Origin: Haloterrigena turkmenica DSM 5511
GTDB taxonomy: Archaea > Halobacteriota > Halobacteria > Halobacteriales > Natrialbaceae
Assembly (NCBI RefSeq): GCF_000025325.1
Contig: NC_013745.1
Location: 1-64,000 of the forward strand
Length of the DNA: 64,000 bases
Reading direction: 5' to 3'
Shown here: positions 36,219 through 45,182 of the stretch, piece after piece
Position numbering within the stretch: position 1 is the stretch's first letter
Layout: every line of letters begins with the position of its first letter
Made by a program: the position numbers and the translations under genes
The notes under the pieces: generated by a model
What the model saw: only the letters and a program-made list of their open reading frames with translations
What the model was told of the DNA's origin: nothing
Databases searched by the model: none

Positions 36219-37333
36219 CGCGAAATTCAGAGACACCAACGGACGACGACGAACGGATGGATTTCGAGGACGCAATCGTCAGCGACTCCGAGACGGACGC
36301 CGACGAACGGATCGAAACCGACGGCGGCGTCGGCACGCCCTTCGAGGTCGTCTCCGAGTACGAGGAGACGCGACGCGACCGCTACCGCAAGCTGTACGAC
36401 GCGTACATCTACGCGCCGATCTCTATCATTTGGCGCGACTGGCGCGCCCGAATCGGCTTCACGATCGTCGCGCTCTACCTGTTCATGGGGACCGTCGGAA
36501 CGCTGTTCATCGAACCGACGGGCGTGACCGAAGGGCCAGCACTCGCCGCGCCGTTCGAGACCATGGAGTACCCCCTCGGGACGGACAATCAGGGGCGTGA
36601 CCTGCTCTCGCAGACGGTCCACTCGACATCGACGATCCTCAAGATGGTCCTCTCGGGTGCGGTGTTTACCGTCGGGATCGGGACGATTATCGGTTCCATC
36701 GCCGGCTACAAGGGCGGCATGACCGACACGGTCCTGAGTTCGATCACCGACGTGTTCATCAACATCCCCGGCTTCCCGCTCGTGATGGTGCTGGGACTCA
36801 TGTTCGACGACCAAATTCTCGGCAACCCGTTCGCGATCGGCATATTGCTGAGCGTCGCGTCGTGGGGCGGCCTCGCCCGGGCGATCAGATCGCAGATGCT
36901 CACGCTCCGGGAGGAGTCGTTCGTCGAGGCTTCGCAGGCGATGGGGATCGGGACGCCGACGATCGTCTTCAAGGAGATCGTTCCGCACCTGATGCCGTTC
37001 GTGGTGATCAACCTCACGAACGCCGGCCGAAAGGTCATCTTCGAGGCGGTCGCCCTGTACTACCTCGGGATCCTCCCCTTCAAGAACCTGAACTGGGGAA
37101 GTATCCTGAACCAGGCCTACGGGGCGAACGCGCACGCCCGTCCCGACGCGATCCACTGGTTCCTCGTCCCCATGTTCTCGATCGTGTTCATCTCGGTCGG
37201 GCTGACCCTGCTCGGGCAGTCCCTAGACCGGGTGTTCAACCCCCGCGTCCGGGCCCGACACGAGAAGACGACCGCCGACGTCGAGACCGAAGGCGACGGC
37301 GAAACGCAGACGCAAGATGCGATGGGTGTCTAA
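36215..37333 (+). CDS. ABC permease, DppC type
   Basis: A 372-residue permease. About 75 acidic cytoplasmic residues precede the first TM helix (IGFTIVALYLFMGTVGTLFI), followed by YPLGTDNQGRDLLSQTVHST, the DppC/OppC periplasmic signature. The ATPase-contact loop is EASQAMGIGTPTIVFKEIVPH. The tail is acidic. A strong Shine-Dalgarno (ggaggt, 36206-36211) precedes ATG 36215. One base separates its stop from the ATPase start. Confidence 0.95.
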   Translation: MTRNSETPTDDDERMDFEDAIVSDSETDADERIETDGGVGTPFEVVSEYEETRRDRYRKLYDAYIYAPISIIWRDWRARIGFTIVALYLFMGTVGTLFIEPTGVTEGPALAAPFETMEYPLGTDNQGRDLLSQTVHSTSTILKMVLSGAVFTVGIGTIIGSIAGYKGGMTDTVLSSITDVFINIPGFPLVMVLGLMFDDQILGNPFAIGILLSVASWGGLARAIRSQMLTLREESFVEASQAMGIGTPTIVFKEIVPHLMPFVVINLTNAGRKVIFEAVALYYLGILPFKNLNWGSILNQAYGANAHARPDAIHWFLVPMFSIVFISVGLTLLGQSLDRVFNPRVRARHEKTTADVETEGDGETQTQDAMGV

Positions 37334-37334
37334 C

Positions 37335-39533
37335 ATGACCGTTTCCGAAACCGACTACCAACCCGAACCGGCACAAGGTGACTCGATCCTCGAAATACGC
37401 AACGCGTCCGTCACGTTCGATATGGACCGCGGCGAATCGCGCGTCCTCGACGACGTCGATCTGGATATCGAGCGAAACGAAATCCTCGGCGTCGTCGGCG
37501 AGAGCGGCAGCGGCAAATCCATGCTCGCGTCGGCGCTGCTCGACGCGATCGTCGACCCGGGCGTCCTCTACGGGGACATCACGTACCACCCCCCGGAGGG
37601 CAGCCCGATCGATATCCTCAATCTCGACAAGCAGGGGCTCAAGGAACTCCGCTGGGAGGAGATCTCGATGGTGTTCCAGGGCGCGATGAGTTCGTTCAAT
37701 CCCGTTCGCAAGATCAAAACCCACTTCGTCGAGACACTCGACGCTCACGACTACGACATCGACGAGGGCATGGAGCGGACGAAGGACATCCTCTCGGACC
37801 TCTATCTGGACCCCGAGCGCGTCCTTGACTCCTACCCGCACGAGCTCTCGGGCGGGATGAAACAGCGCGCGCTCATCGCGTTGAGCCTGGTGCTCAAGCC
37901 GGAGGTACTGGTGATGGACGAGCCGACGGCCGCGCTGGACCTCCTCATGCAGCGATCGATCATCTCGCTGATCCAGGAGATCAAGGAGGAGTACGATTTG
38001 ACGATCGTCTTCATCACCCACGACCTGCCGCTGGTCGCGGACATCGCCGACCGGATCGGGGTCCTCTATGCCTTCGAGTTCGTCGAACTCGGGCCGACCG
38101 ACGAGATCCTCGAGAACGCCGCCCACCCCTACACGCGACTACTACTGAAGTCGACGCCAAACCTCGAGGCGCCGATCGAGACCATGCAGCCGGTCGAGGG
38201 GTCGGCGCCGGACCCGGTGAACGTCCCGACGGGCTGTTCGTTCCACAGGCGGTGTCCCCTCGCCACCCAGGAGTGTCGGGACGTCGATCCCGGTCCGTAC
38301 GACGCCGGCGCGAGCCACATCTCTCATTGTCATCACTGGGAGCAGGCGCGCGAGGAGATTCCGATGTCGTACGATCTCGAGTCGATCGACGCGGGCTCCG
38401 AGACGGCGAAGACCGGCGTGGGAGATACGGCCTCGCGGACCGCGTCGGCCGAACCGGTCGTCTCGCTCGACGACGTCGAGGTCCACTTCGAGAAGGAGAA
38501 GGGCTTCCTCGACATGTTCGACGAGCCCGAAGTCGTCGAGGCCGTCGACGGCGTCTCGATGGACATCTACGAGAAGGACGTGGTCGTCCTCGTCGGCGAG
38601 TCCGGCTGCGGGAAGACCACGCTGGGCAAGACGGCGGTCGGCCTCCAGGAGCCGACCGGCGGGAGCGTCAACTACCGCGGCAACGACATCTGGGACGTCA
38701 AGGCGGGCAACGGTGACGGTTCGATGTCGTGGGACGAGATCCGCCGATCGCTCCAGATCGTCCACCAGGATCCGGGGAGCGCTCTGAACCCCCATCGCCG
38801 CGTCAAGGCGAGCCTCGAGGCGCCGCTCAAGCGCTGGAACGACGATCTCGACGGCAACGACCGGAAACAGCGCATCCTGAGCCTGCTCGAGCACGTCGGG
38901 ATGTCGCCGCCGGAGGACTACATCGATCGCTACCCACACCAGCTCTCGGGCGGCGAGCAACAGCGCGTCGCGCTCATCCGGGCGATGCTGATGAACCCAG
39001 ACGTCATCATGGCCGACGAGCCGGTCAGCGCGCTCGACGTCTCGCTGCGCGTCGAGATGATGGATCTCATGATCCAGCTGCAGGACACGTTCAACACGTC
39101 GTACCTGTTCGTCTCGCACGACCTCTCGAACGCGCGGTACATCGCCGAGAAGACCGGCGGTCGGATCGGCGTCGTCTACCTCGGCCGACTGGTCGAGATC
39201 GGTCCGCCGGACGAGATCATCCACAACCCCCAGCATCCCTACACGCAGGCGCTGTGCTGGGCGACGCCGGAACTCGGCGCCGACAACGACGAGGAGTCGC
39301 CGATCCGCGAGATCGACATTCCCGACCCGACGAACCCGCCGAGCGGCTGTCGCTACCACACGCGCTGTGCCAAGGCCCGCGAGGTCTGTCGGAACCAGGA
39401 TCCGGCGGCCTACGACATCCCCGACGACGACTTACACGAGGCCGCGTGTTTCCGCGTCTTAGACGACCACGAGTACTGGGGCAGCGAGTCGATCACCGAG
39501 GACAACGAACTGTTCGCACAGGGCGACGACTGA
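37335..39533 (+). CDS. Fused double ATPase (DppD-DppF), oligopeptide type
   Basis: A 732-residue protein carrying two complete ABC domains. Domain 1 has Walker A GESGSGKS at residues 55-62, signature LSGGMKQRA and Walker B VLVMDEPTAALD. Domain 2 has Walker A GESGCGKT near residue 420, signature LSGGEQQRV and Walker B VIMADEPVSALD. Each ends with the oligopeptide C-terminal region containing clustered Cys (CSFHRRCPLATQEC with a later SHC; CRYHTRCAKAREVC with a later AC), which in DppD-type proteins can hold an iron-sulfur cluster. ATG 37335 follows the permease stop by one base. In importer 2 the same two ATPases are separate proteins, so this is a fusion of a normal pair. Confidence 0.93.
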   Translation: MTVSETDYQPEPAQGDSILEIRNASVTFDMDRGESRVLDDVDLDIERNEILGVVGESGSGKSMLASALLDAIVDPGVLYGDITYHPPEGSPIDILNLDKQGLKELRWEEISMVFQGAMSSFNPVRKIKTHFVETLDAHDYDIDEGMERTKDILSDLYLDPERVLDSYPHELSGGMKQRALIALSLVLKPEVLVMDEPTAALDLLMQRSIISLIQEIKEEYDLTIVFITHDLPLVADIADRIGVLYAFEFVELGPTDEILENAAHPYTRLLLKSTPNLEAPIETMQPVEGSAPDPVNVPTGCSFHRRCPLATQECRDVDPGPYDAGASHISHCHHWEQAREEIPMSYDLESIDAGSETAKTGVGDTASRTASAEPVVSLDDVEVHFEKEKGFLDMFDEPEVVEAVDGVSMDIYEKDVVVLVGESGCGKTTLGKTAVGLQEPTGGSVNYRGNDIWDVKAGNGDGSMSWDEIRRSLQIVHQDPGSALNPHRRVKASLEAPLKRWNDDLDGNDRKQRILSLLEHVGMSPPEDYIDRYPHQLSGGEQQRVALIRAMLMNPDVIMADEPVSALDVSLRVEMMDLMIQLQDTFNTSYLFVSHDLSNARYIAEKTGGRIGVVYLGRLVEIGPPDEIIHNPQHPYTQALCWATPELGADNDEESPIREIDIPDPTNPPSGCRYHTRCAKAREVCRNQDPAAYDIPDDDLHEAACFRVLDDHEYWGSESITEDNELFAQGDD

Positions 39534-39642
39534 CCGCTGTCGAACCGTTTTCGCCTCGAGAATAGCGTTCACCGTTCGACCGACATCCGTTCTGCGCCGG
39601 TTTTCGCACCGATTCACCGACCGAGGGGAGCTGCGGGTCCCC

Positions 39643-40764
39643 TCATATCGACGGCCCGACGCGCGTGATCGCAAAGGACGTCACGCCGTGGCGTTCCGAA
39701 CTCGTCGGTTCGCCGTCGAGGACCGCCCGCAGCGTCGCCAGTAGTTCGTCGGGCGTCGTTTCGCCGGCGAACGTGTCGAGGTCGTCACACAGCGCGTCGT
39801 ACGTATCGCGGTCGCCGGTGACCGCGAGCACCGGGACGATCGGGTGGCCGGCGGGGATCCCGTCGGCGGTGACGTGGATCACGATCTGCGCGCCGGCGGC
39901 GGCCAACGCCGTGGCCGCCTCGTCGAACGCCGACGGCGCGTCGACCAGCGCGACGCCGGCGTCGTGGGTAGCCCGCTCCCCGTACTCGAGGACGTCCCGA
40001 ACGGAGCGGTCGCCCCAGAGCCGTCTCACCTGCTCCGGGGTCGCGTCCGCGGCGCGCTTTCGCGTCGCGGTGACGGCCGCCGGCGAGTCGTACGCACGGT
40101 CGGTCACGCCGTCGAAGCGCTCCCGCGCCTCGGCCGTGGCGACCCGTTCGCGAACGGCGTCGGGGTGGGCGTGGACCCGTTCGTTGCCCGCGATCAGGGC
40201 GCGGCCGCCGGCGTCGACGATCCGCCCGACGACGCTCCCTACGAGCGGGTCCGCCGTCTCGAGCGACGAGGGCCGACAGTCGCTGCTGACGACGCCGATC
40301 GTCGCCGCCTCGAGACCGACCTGCGAGCGCGTCGCCTCGGTCCGCGCTCTGAGGGCCGTCGCGCGATCGATCCCCGCCTCGCGACACGCGTCTGTGCCGC
40401 CTGCTCGCTGGATCGCGACCTCCTCGACCGGTACCCCTCGGTCGGCGATCGATCCGGCGAGGCGGTCGCTTTGGACCGTCTCGCAGCCGAGCCCGACGGC
40501 GAGCGCGCCGGCGACGTTCGGATTCGCCGCCACGCCGACCAGCGTCCGCTCGGTCCGCTCGCTGTCGTCGCCCAGTTGGCCGCAGCCGTGGTCGTGGGGA
40601 GTGCTCACGGCGCCGGGGACCTCGCTCGCGATCCGGTCGGCGACCGTGTGCGAACAGATGACTGACGGCACCACCAGCACCCGGTTCCGGACGCCGACGC
40701 CGTCGCGGTCCCGATCGTAGGCCGTGAATCCGATTTCCGATGCGGAGCTGGGCTCTCGAGTCAC
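39643..40764 (-). CDS. Divergent UxaA/GarD C-terminal-type protein
   Basis: A 373-residue protein of the altronate/galactarate dehydratase C-terminal family. It starts VTREPSSASEIGFTAYDRDR and keeps the family start GVGVRNRVLVVPSVICS and HDHGCGQLGDD. The conserved ECGGSDATSG and TPGNQEGGLTTIEEK segments of the neighbouring 41078-42265 protein are replaced (VSSDCRPSS, SPAAVTATRKRAAD). GTTGNP-like substrate residues are also altered (VTADGIPAGHPIVPVLAVTG). GTG 40764 overlaps the SAF gene stop as GTGA, so the two are translationally coupled. It may be a non-catalytic or altered-specificity partner subunit. Confidence 0.75.
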   Translation of the reverse strand: MTREPSSASEIGFTAYDRDRDGVGVRNRVLVVPSVICSHTVADRIASEVPGAVSTPHDHGCGQLGDDSERTERTLVGVAANPNVAGALAVGLGCETVQSDRLAGSIADRGVPVEEVAIQRAGGTDACREAGIDRATALRARTEATRSQVGLEAATIGVVSSDCRPSSLETADPLVGSVVGRIVDAGGRALIAGNERVHAHPDAVRERVATAEARERFDGVTDRAYDSPAAVTATRKRAADATPEQVRRLWGDRSVRDVLEYGERATHDAGVALVDAPSAFDEAATALAAAGAQIVIHVTADGIPAGHPIVPVLAVTGDRDTYDALCDDLDTFAGETTPDELLATLRAVLDGEPTSSERHGVTSFAITRVGPSI

Positions 40765-41081
40765 GCCGATCCCTCCGCCAGATCGCCGCGGCCGCGGTTG
40801 CTCTCGCAGTTGTGGATGTGCACCCACTCGCCCGGTTCGATCCGCTCGGTGGCCGTCCCGATGACCTCGCCGTACTTGCGGACCGGCTCGCCGGCGTCGA
40901 TCGCCATTACGGCGAGCTTGTGGCCGAACGCGATCGGTTCGGCGACCTCGAGGGCCGATCGATCGCCCGGCAGGTCGTCGGTCTCGATGGACCGGCCGGC
41001 CTCGAGATCGGCGATCGCCGTCGCCACGGTGTCGCTCTCGGCCAGCAGCACCGCCGCGTCGTCGAGCACGGCGCCCTTCAC
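40761..41081 (-). CDS. SAF-domain subunit of UxaA-type dehydratase
   Basis: A 106-residue SAF-domain protein corresponding to the N-terminal domain of altronate and galactarate dehydratases. The signatures are IAFGHKLAVMAIDAGEPVRKYG and ERIEPGEWVHIHNCES. In most bacteria this domain is fused to or encoded beside the large domain. GTG 41081 overlaps the stop of the upstream gene (GTGA), and its own stop overlaps the next GTG, so three genes are coupled. It should associate with the 395-residue large subunit. Confidence 0.88.
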   Translation of the reverse strand: MKGAVLDDAAVLLAESDTVATAIADLEAGRSIETDDLPGDRSALEVAEPIAFGHKLAVMAIDAGEPVRKYGEVIGTATERIEPGEWVHIHNCESNRGRGDLAEGSA

Positions 41082-42265
41082 GTCGGATCACCCAGCGATG
41101 CCAGCTCTCGCGGCTGGAGTTCGTTGATCGCGAACTCGGCCATCCCGCGACGCTCGGCCTCGGTTCTGGTGCCGTCGGCGACCGACAGCAGCGTCTCGTA
41201 GACGCGCTCGCCGACGGCCTCGACCGACTCGCCGTCCAGAACCGTGCTGGCGTCGACGTCCATGTTGGTCGCCATGCGCTCGGCCGTCTGGGGATTGCCG
41301 GTGACCTTGATCACCGGTGCGATCGGGTTCCCGGTCGTGCTGCCGCGGCCGGTGGTGAAGGCGATCACCTGCGCGCCGCCGGCGACCTTGCCGACGACGC
41401 TCTCGACGTCGTAGCCGGGCGTGTCCATCACGACCAGTCCGCCGCCGATCGGCAGCGGGTCGGCGTAGTCGATGACGTCGCGAATCGGCGTCGTGCCGCC
41501 CTTCGCGATGGCGCCCAGGCTCTTCTCCTCGATTGTCGTCAGTCCGCCCTCCTGATTGCCCGGCGTCGGCTGGGTTCCCCTGAGGTCGACGCCCATCAGG
41601 TCGGCGACGGACTCGCGTCTCTCGACGCACTCTATGAGTCGCTCGCGGACCGACTCATCGACGCAGCGCTCCGCGAGGATGTGCTCGGCACCGATGAACT
41701 CCGGCGTCTCGCTGAAGCAGCTCGTTCCGCCGGCCTCGACGAGCCGGTCGCAGGCGTTCCCCACCGCGGGGTTGGCCGCGATCCCGCTCGTGGCGTCGCT
41801 GCCGCCGCACTCGACGCCGAAGACGAGCTCGCTCGCGTCCGCGGTCTCGAGGCGAGCGCGCGCCGCCTCCTCGAGGAGCGCATCGACGGTCTCGCGGCCG
41901 CGGTCGACGGTCGCACGCGTGCCGCCGGCGTCGCGGATAGACAGCGTCTCGACCGGCGTGTCGGCCGCTGCGATCTCGTCGGCAATCGCCGACGCGTCGG
42001 CGCCCTCGGTTCCCAGTTCGACCACGAGCGCGCCGCCGACGTTCGGATTGCGGCCGATCCCGGCGAGAACTCGTTCGGTGCGTCTGCGGGCCGGCTCAGG
42101 CTGCTCGGTCCCCATCTGGTGGGGCGTCGCCGTCACGCGCGGTCCGCCGTTGGCCGCGATCCGATCGGCGACCGCGCTCGCCGCGACCGACGTCGGCAGG
42201 ACGGCGACTCGATTGCGGACGCCGATCCGCCCGTCCTCACGTCTGTACCCGGAAAACGTTTCCAT
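41078..42265 (-). CDS. UxaA/GarD-family dehydratase large subunit
   Basis: A 395-residue sugar-acid dehydratase of the altronate (UxaA) and galactarate (GarD) family. It has intact motifs: DGRIGVRNRVAVLPT at the start, ATPHQMG, FGVECGGSDATSGIAANPA, PTPGNQEGGLTTIEEKSLG, and VIAFTTGRGSTTGNPIAP, including residues expected to bind the metal and substrate. The substrate could be altronate, galactarate or another acid sugar. A divergent KdgD-like gene at 42484, and no altronate-forming enzymes nearby, favour an aldarate. A TATA-like agaataatgg (minus strand, 42289-42298) supports ATG 42265 as the first gene of the operon. Confidence 0.88.
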   Translation of the reverse strand: METFSGYRREDGRIGVRNRVAVLPTSVAASAVADRIAANGGPRVTATPHQMGTEQPEPARRRTERVLAGIGRNPNVGGALVVELGTEGADASAIADEIAAADTPVETLSIRDAGGTRATVDRGRETVDALLEEAARARLETADASELVFGVECGGSDATSGIAANPAVGNACDRLVEAGGTSCFSETPEFIGAEHILAERCVDESVRERLIECVERRESVADLMGVDLRGTQPTPGNQEGGLTTIEEKSLGAIAKGGTTPIRDVIDYADPLPIGGGLVVMDTPGYDVESVVGKVAGGAQVIAFTTGRGSTTGNPIAPVIKVTGNPQTAERMATNMDVDASTVLDGESVEAVGERVYETLLSVADGTRTEAERRGMAEFAINELQPRELASLGDPT

Positions 42266-42483
42266 ACGCGTTCTTCCAGCGGAATCGCCATTATTCTTCT
42301 GCCGAGCGTCCGCCGATCCGTTCGGCGCCCGCCTCGAGGGGCTGACGACCGCTGTTCGTCGCCGAGCAATCGGTGATTTCGAGAGCGATGCGACGTTTCG
42401 TTCCGCCGTCCGCGAGCGAAACGAGCCGTGAAAGATCGGCTTTAGGCGATGGATTTATATTATTCGCGATACATCGAGATTCT
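42266..42483. promoter_or_regulatory. Divergent promoter region
   Basis: The 218-base gap holds a minus-strand TATA-like element (42289-42298) for the UxaA operon and a plus-strand TTTATAT (42454-42460) 24-30 bases before ATG 42484. It may coordinate the dehydratase with the lyase. Confidence 0.55.
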
Positions 42484-43422
42484 ATGTCATTGCCAGCCGA
42501 GCAGGTACGGAGCCGTCTCCGTGGCGTTGCTGTCGGTCTGTTGACGCCATTCGACGACGACCTCGAGATCGAACACGAGAAAATCGCGGAAAACGCACAG
42601 GAGCTGTACGACGAGGGAATACGGACGTTTCTGGCGACCGCGAACATCAGCGAGTATCACTCGCTGTCGGCCAGCGAGCGCGTCGACGTCGCCGAGACGA
42701 GCGTCGACGCGCTCCCGTCTGACGCCTGCGTCCTCGCGGGCGTCGGCGGCAGCACGCACAACGCCACGGAACTGATTCAGGCGTACGATCGCATCGACGT
42801 CGACGCGATGATGATCATGCCGCCGGACCACACCTACCTCCACGAGCAGGGACTACTGGAGTACTATCGCAATCTCGTCTCGGCGACGGAGACGCCGCTC
42901 GTCCCCTACGTCCGCGGCTTCGATCCGTCCGTCGACTACCTCACCAGCCTCACCCGCGTCGACGGCGTCGTCGGGATCAAGTACGCGCTGAAGGATCCGG
43001 TCAAACTCGGCGCGGCCGTCGAGGCCGGCGCCGACGACGTCGTCTGGGTCGACGGCCTCGCGGAACCCTACGCCGTCTCGTACTGGGCGGAGGGCGCGGA
43101 GGGCTTCTCCGCGGGCGTCAGCAACTTCCGCCCGGAGATCGGGCTCGAACTGTTCGACGCGCTCTCCGAGGGCGACTGGGAGCGCGCCTGCGAACTCCGG
43201 AATATCTGTCTGCCCTACCAGAACTTCCGGGACGAAGCGGGTCAGGATAACGCGATCGCCGGCGCGATCAGCGTCTCGGCGGTCAAGAAGGGGCTCGAAC
43301 TCGCCGGCCTTCACGGCGGCAACGTCCGCGAACCGATTCGCACGCTCCAGCCCGAAGAGGAGCGGAAGGCCGAACGGCTGTATAACCAGCTCGAGGACGA
43401 CATCGAATCCCTCATCGACTGA
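42484..43422 (+). CDS. KdgD-like DHDPS-family lyase
   Basis: A 312-residue TIM-barrel lyase, paralogous to KdgD at 15581. Shared pieces include PDHTYLH..GL..YY, ER...AE and NF.PE. The Schiff-base Lys is at about residue 166 in VVGIKYALKDP. The substrate loop is ANISEYHSLSASER instead of GNTGEYYSLTDEER, and the residue stretch before RGF differs (PYVRGFDPS versus IYKRGPEV), so substrate or reaction may differ (dehydratase-decarboxylase or aldolase). ATG 42484 is supported by TTTATAT 24-30 bases upstream. It is divergent from the UxaA operon. Confidence 0.85.
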   Translation: MSLPAEQVRSRLRGVAVGLLTPFDDDLEIEHEKIAENAQELYDEGIRTFLATANISEYHSLSASERVDVAETSVDALPSDACVLAGVGGSTHNATELIQAYDRIDVDAMMIMPPDHTYLHEQGLLEYYRNLVSATETPLVPYVRGFDPSVDYLTSLTRVDGVVGIKYALKDPVKLGAAVEAGADDVVWVDGLAEPYAVSYWAEGAEGFSAGVSNFRPEIGLELFDALSEGDWERACELRNICLPYQNFRDEAGQDNAIAGAISVSAVKKGLELAGLHGGNVREPIRTLQPEEERKAERLYNQLEDDIESLID

Positions 43423-44410
43423 CTCGAGGACGATCCCCGCAGCGAACAGCGGCCTGTAGCGCGGCGTTTTCGAGACCTGCCCTTTTGCAGCCGGCCTGAT
43501 GGGTCACGAGACGACGAACCGATTCCGCCGCGTGCGGAACTGATCGTCGCGTCTCGCGGCTGTCCGATCTCGCGTTCGAGTGTGATCCGTGTGACGACAC
43601 GCGGCCGACACCGTTGCGTTCCGCAGGAAGGAACGGTTTTCATCGAGATCCACGTAAGCGACGCCGGTCGAGTTCGCGCGCCGGTGACTGCACGGGTCGG
43701 TTGCCACCGTCGGAGATCACTCTCTCCCTCTCGTTTCCGTCGGATTAGCCACGGAATCGGGTAGTGGTCGGCGCCTCGAATCGCCGACTCCAGTTTCCCA
43801 CGCCCGCCGCCGTCGATTCGACGCAACTTCTCCAGCGACTCGAGTTCGTCACTCGGGAATCGACAGTTTCAGGCCTGGGTTGTGCGGATACCTCACGAAT
43901 CGCTCCCGATCGATTCCGAACGGCGGTCCGACCGGGCCTCGAGTCCGATCGATTGGGACTTATTCGCACGTTTCTGCCGGAATCCGTTACAACCGTACTG
44001 TTGTAATTGTTCCCCTCCAGAGAACCGTTCGTGCGCTCGGTCGGATCGAACTCTCGCCGCAGTTCGGCGAAAACCACCCGACAGCATCGGCTCGGTCGAG
44101 GATCCCGATGCGAACGAAGCGGAAACGACCCGTCTGAGCGTCCGTGAGTCCACCGAGGCGATAGCTGGTCGACCGCGTCGGGATCGTGGAGCGAGCAGTC
44201 GGAGGCGCGATCCGTTTTCGCGGACCCGATTCGGGCGGCCGCTGTCGTCCCACCGATCCGTGGTACTCTCCGCGGGAACGCGGCTGAACGGCGTGGGGGA
44301 GGTTGACGGGGTCGGCGATCGGATCGGCGTTCTGACTTCGCCTGCCGTCTGTGCGGCGGCCGTTGCGGACCGCCCCGATTTATGACCGGACCGTTCGAAG
44401 GGGATCGTAC
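43423..44410. other. Long intergenic region with a palindrome
   Basis: Nearly 1 kb without a supportable gene; overlapping open frames on both strands lack motifs and promoters. It contains the perfect inverted repeat at 43987-44006 and, at 44379-44385, the TTTATGA promoter of the next gene. Remains of a decayed gene cannot be excluded. Confidence 0.5.
43987..44006. promoter_or_regulatory. Perfect inverted repeat
   Basis: TTACAAC-CGTACT-GTTGTAA is a perfect 7+6+7 inverted repeat in gene-free DNA about 405 bases before the next start codon. Its left half and spacer (TTACAACCGTAC) resemble TTACAACCATAC beginning at 18427, at the other palindrome in this window. It may be a binding site for the same regulator. 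Confidence 0.4.
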
Positions 44411-45082
44411 ATGAAGGAGTACACCATTAGCCGAACGACGGCCGATGTCCCGCTCACCGGCACGGTTGCCGGGACGCCCTGGGCGGACGCGGCCGCGTTC
44501 CGCATCGACGAATTCTCTTGGCACGACGGCGGGCCGAAACCGCTCACGACGGGGCGAGTCCTCTACGACGACCGGGCGATCTACCTGCAGTATCACGTCG
44601 AGGACACCGACATCGCCGCCGCGGTGACCGAACTCAACGGCCCGACCTACCGAGACAGTTCGGTCGAGTTCTTCGCCGATCTGACTCCGGACGACGATTC
44701 GCGGTACTTCAACTTCGAGCCCAACTGCTGTGGCCAGTTCAAACTCGCCTGGCAGGAACGGGACTGGGAGGAACGCGGCATCGGCCGCGATCTCGTCTCG
44801 CCCGACGTCGCCGCGACCGTCGACGTGGAGACGTCCGTTCCCGGCCCGACGAAAGAGCCCCATCCGGACGACGAGGAGTGGTGGCTCGCCGCCGCCGTCC
44901 CTTTCGACGCGCTCGAGGCGCTCACCGGCGTAGCCCTCGCGCCGACGTCGGGAACGGAGTGGCGCGGGAACTTCTACCGGAGCGGCGTTCCGACCGCACA
45001 GAAGGCGACCTGGAACCCGATCGAGAAACCGGAACCGGACTACCACTCGCCGGAGTACTTCGGCCGACTGCGATTCGAATAG
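44411..45082 (+). CDS. CBM9-like carbohydrate-binding protein
   Basis: A 223-residue single-domain protein resembling family 9 carbohydrate-binding modules. It begins TADVPLTGTVAGTPWADAAA, then GRVLYDDRAIYLQYHVEDTD, then YRDSSVEFFADLTPDDDSRY FNFE, and ends with a REDOX-poor FYRSGVPTAQKATWNPI segment, the usual order of strands in this fold. No signal peptide or anchor is seen, so it is probably cytoplasmic, unlike most modules of this type. TTTATGA at 44379-44385 lies 26-32 bases before ATG 44411. The gene precedes a ThDP enzyme by 100 bases; a link is unknown. Confidence 0.75.
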   Translation: MKEYTISRTTADVPLTGTVAGTPWADAAAFRIDEFSWHDGGPKPLTTGRVLYDDRAIYLQYHVEDTDIAAAVTELNGPTYRDSSVEFFADLTPDDDSRYFNFEPNCCGQFKLAWQERDWEERGIGRDLVSPDVAATVDVETSVPGPTKEPHPDDEEWWLAAAVPFDALEALTGVALAPTSGTEWRGNFYRSGVPTAQKATWNPIEKPEPDYHSPEYFGRLRFE

Positions 45083-45182
45083 CAGTCCCGTGGTGTCGTC
45101 GACGGCGCTGCCGCGGGTTCGCCGTCGGCGGCCGCGAACGACCGGCGGAATTTATGTCGCTGCATCGCCGTAGTCGCACGCA

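Noticed and set aside
43745-45046. 433-codon minus-strand frame over the gap and the CBM9-like gene
   Set aside because: Low-complexity basic composition and no promoter; the plus-strand gene explains the right part.
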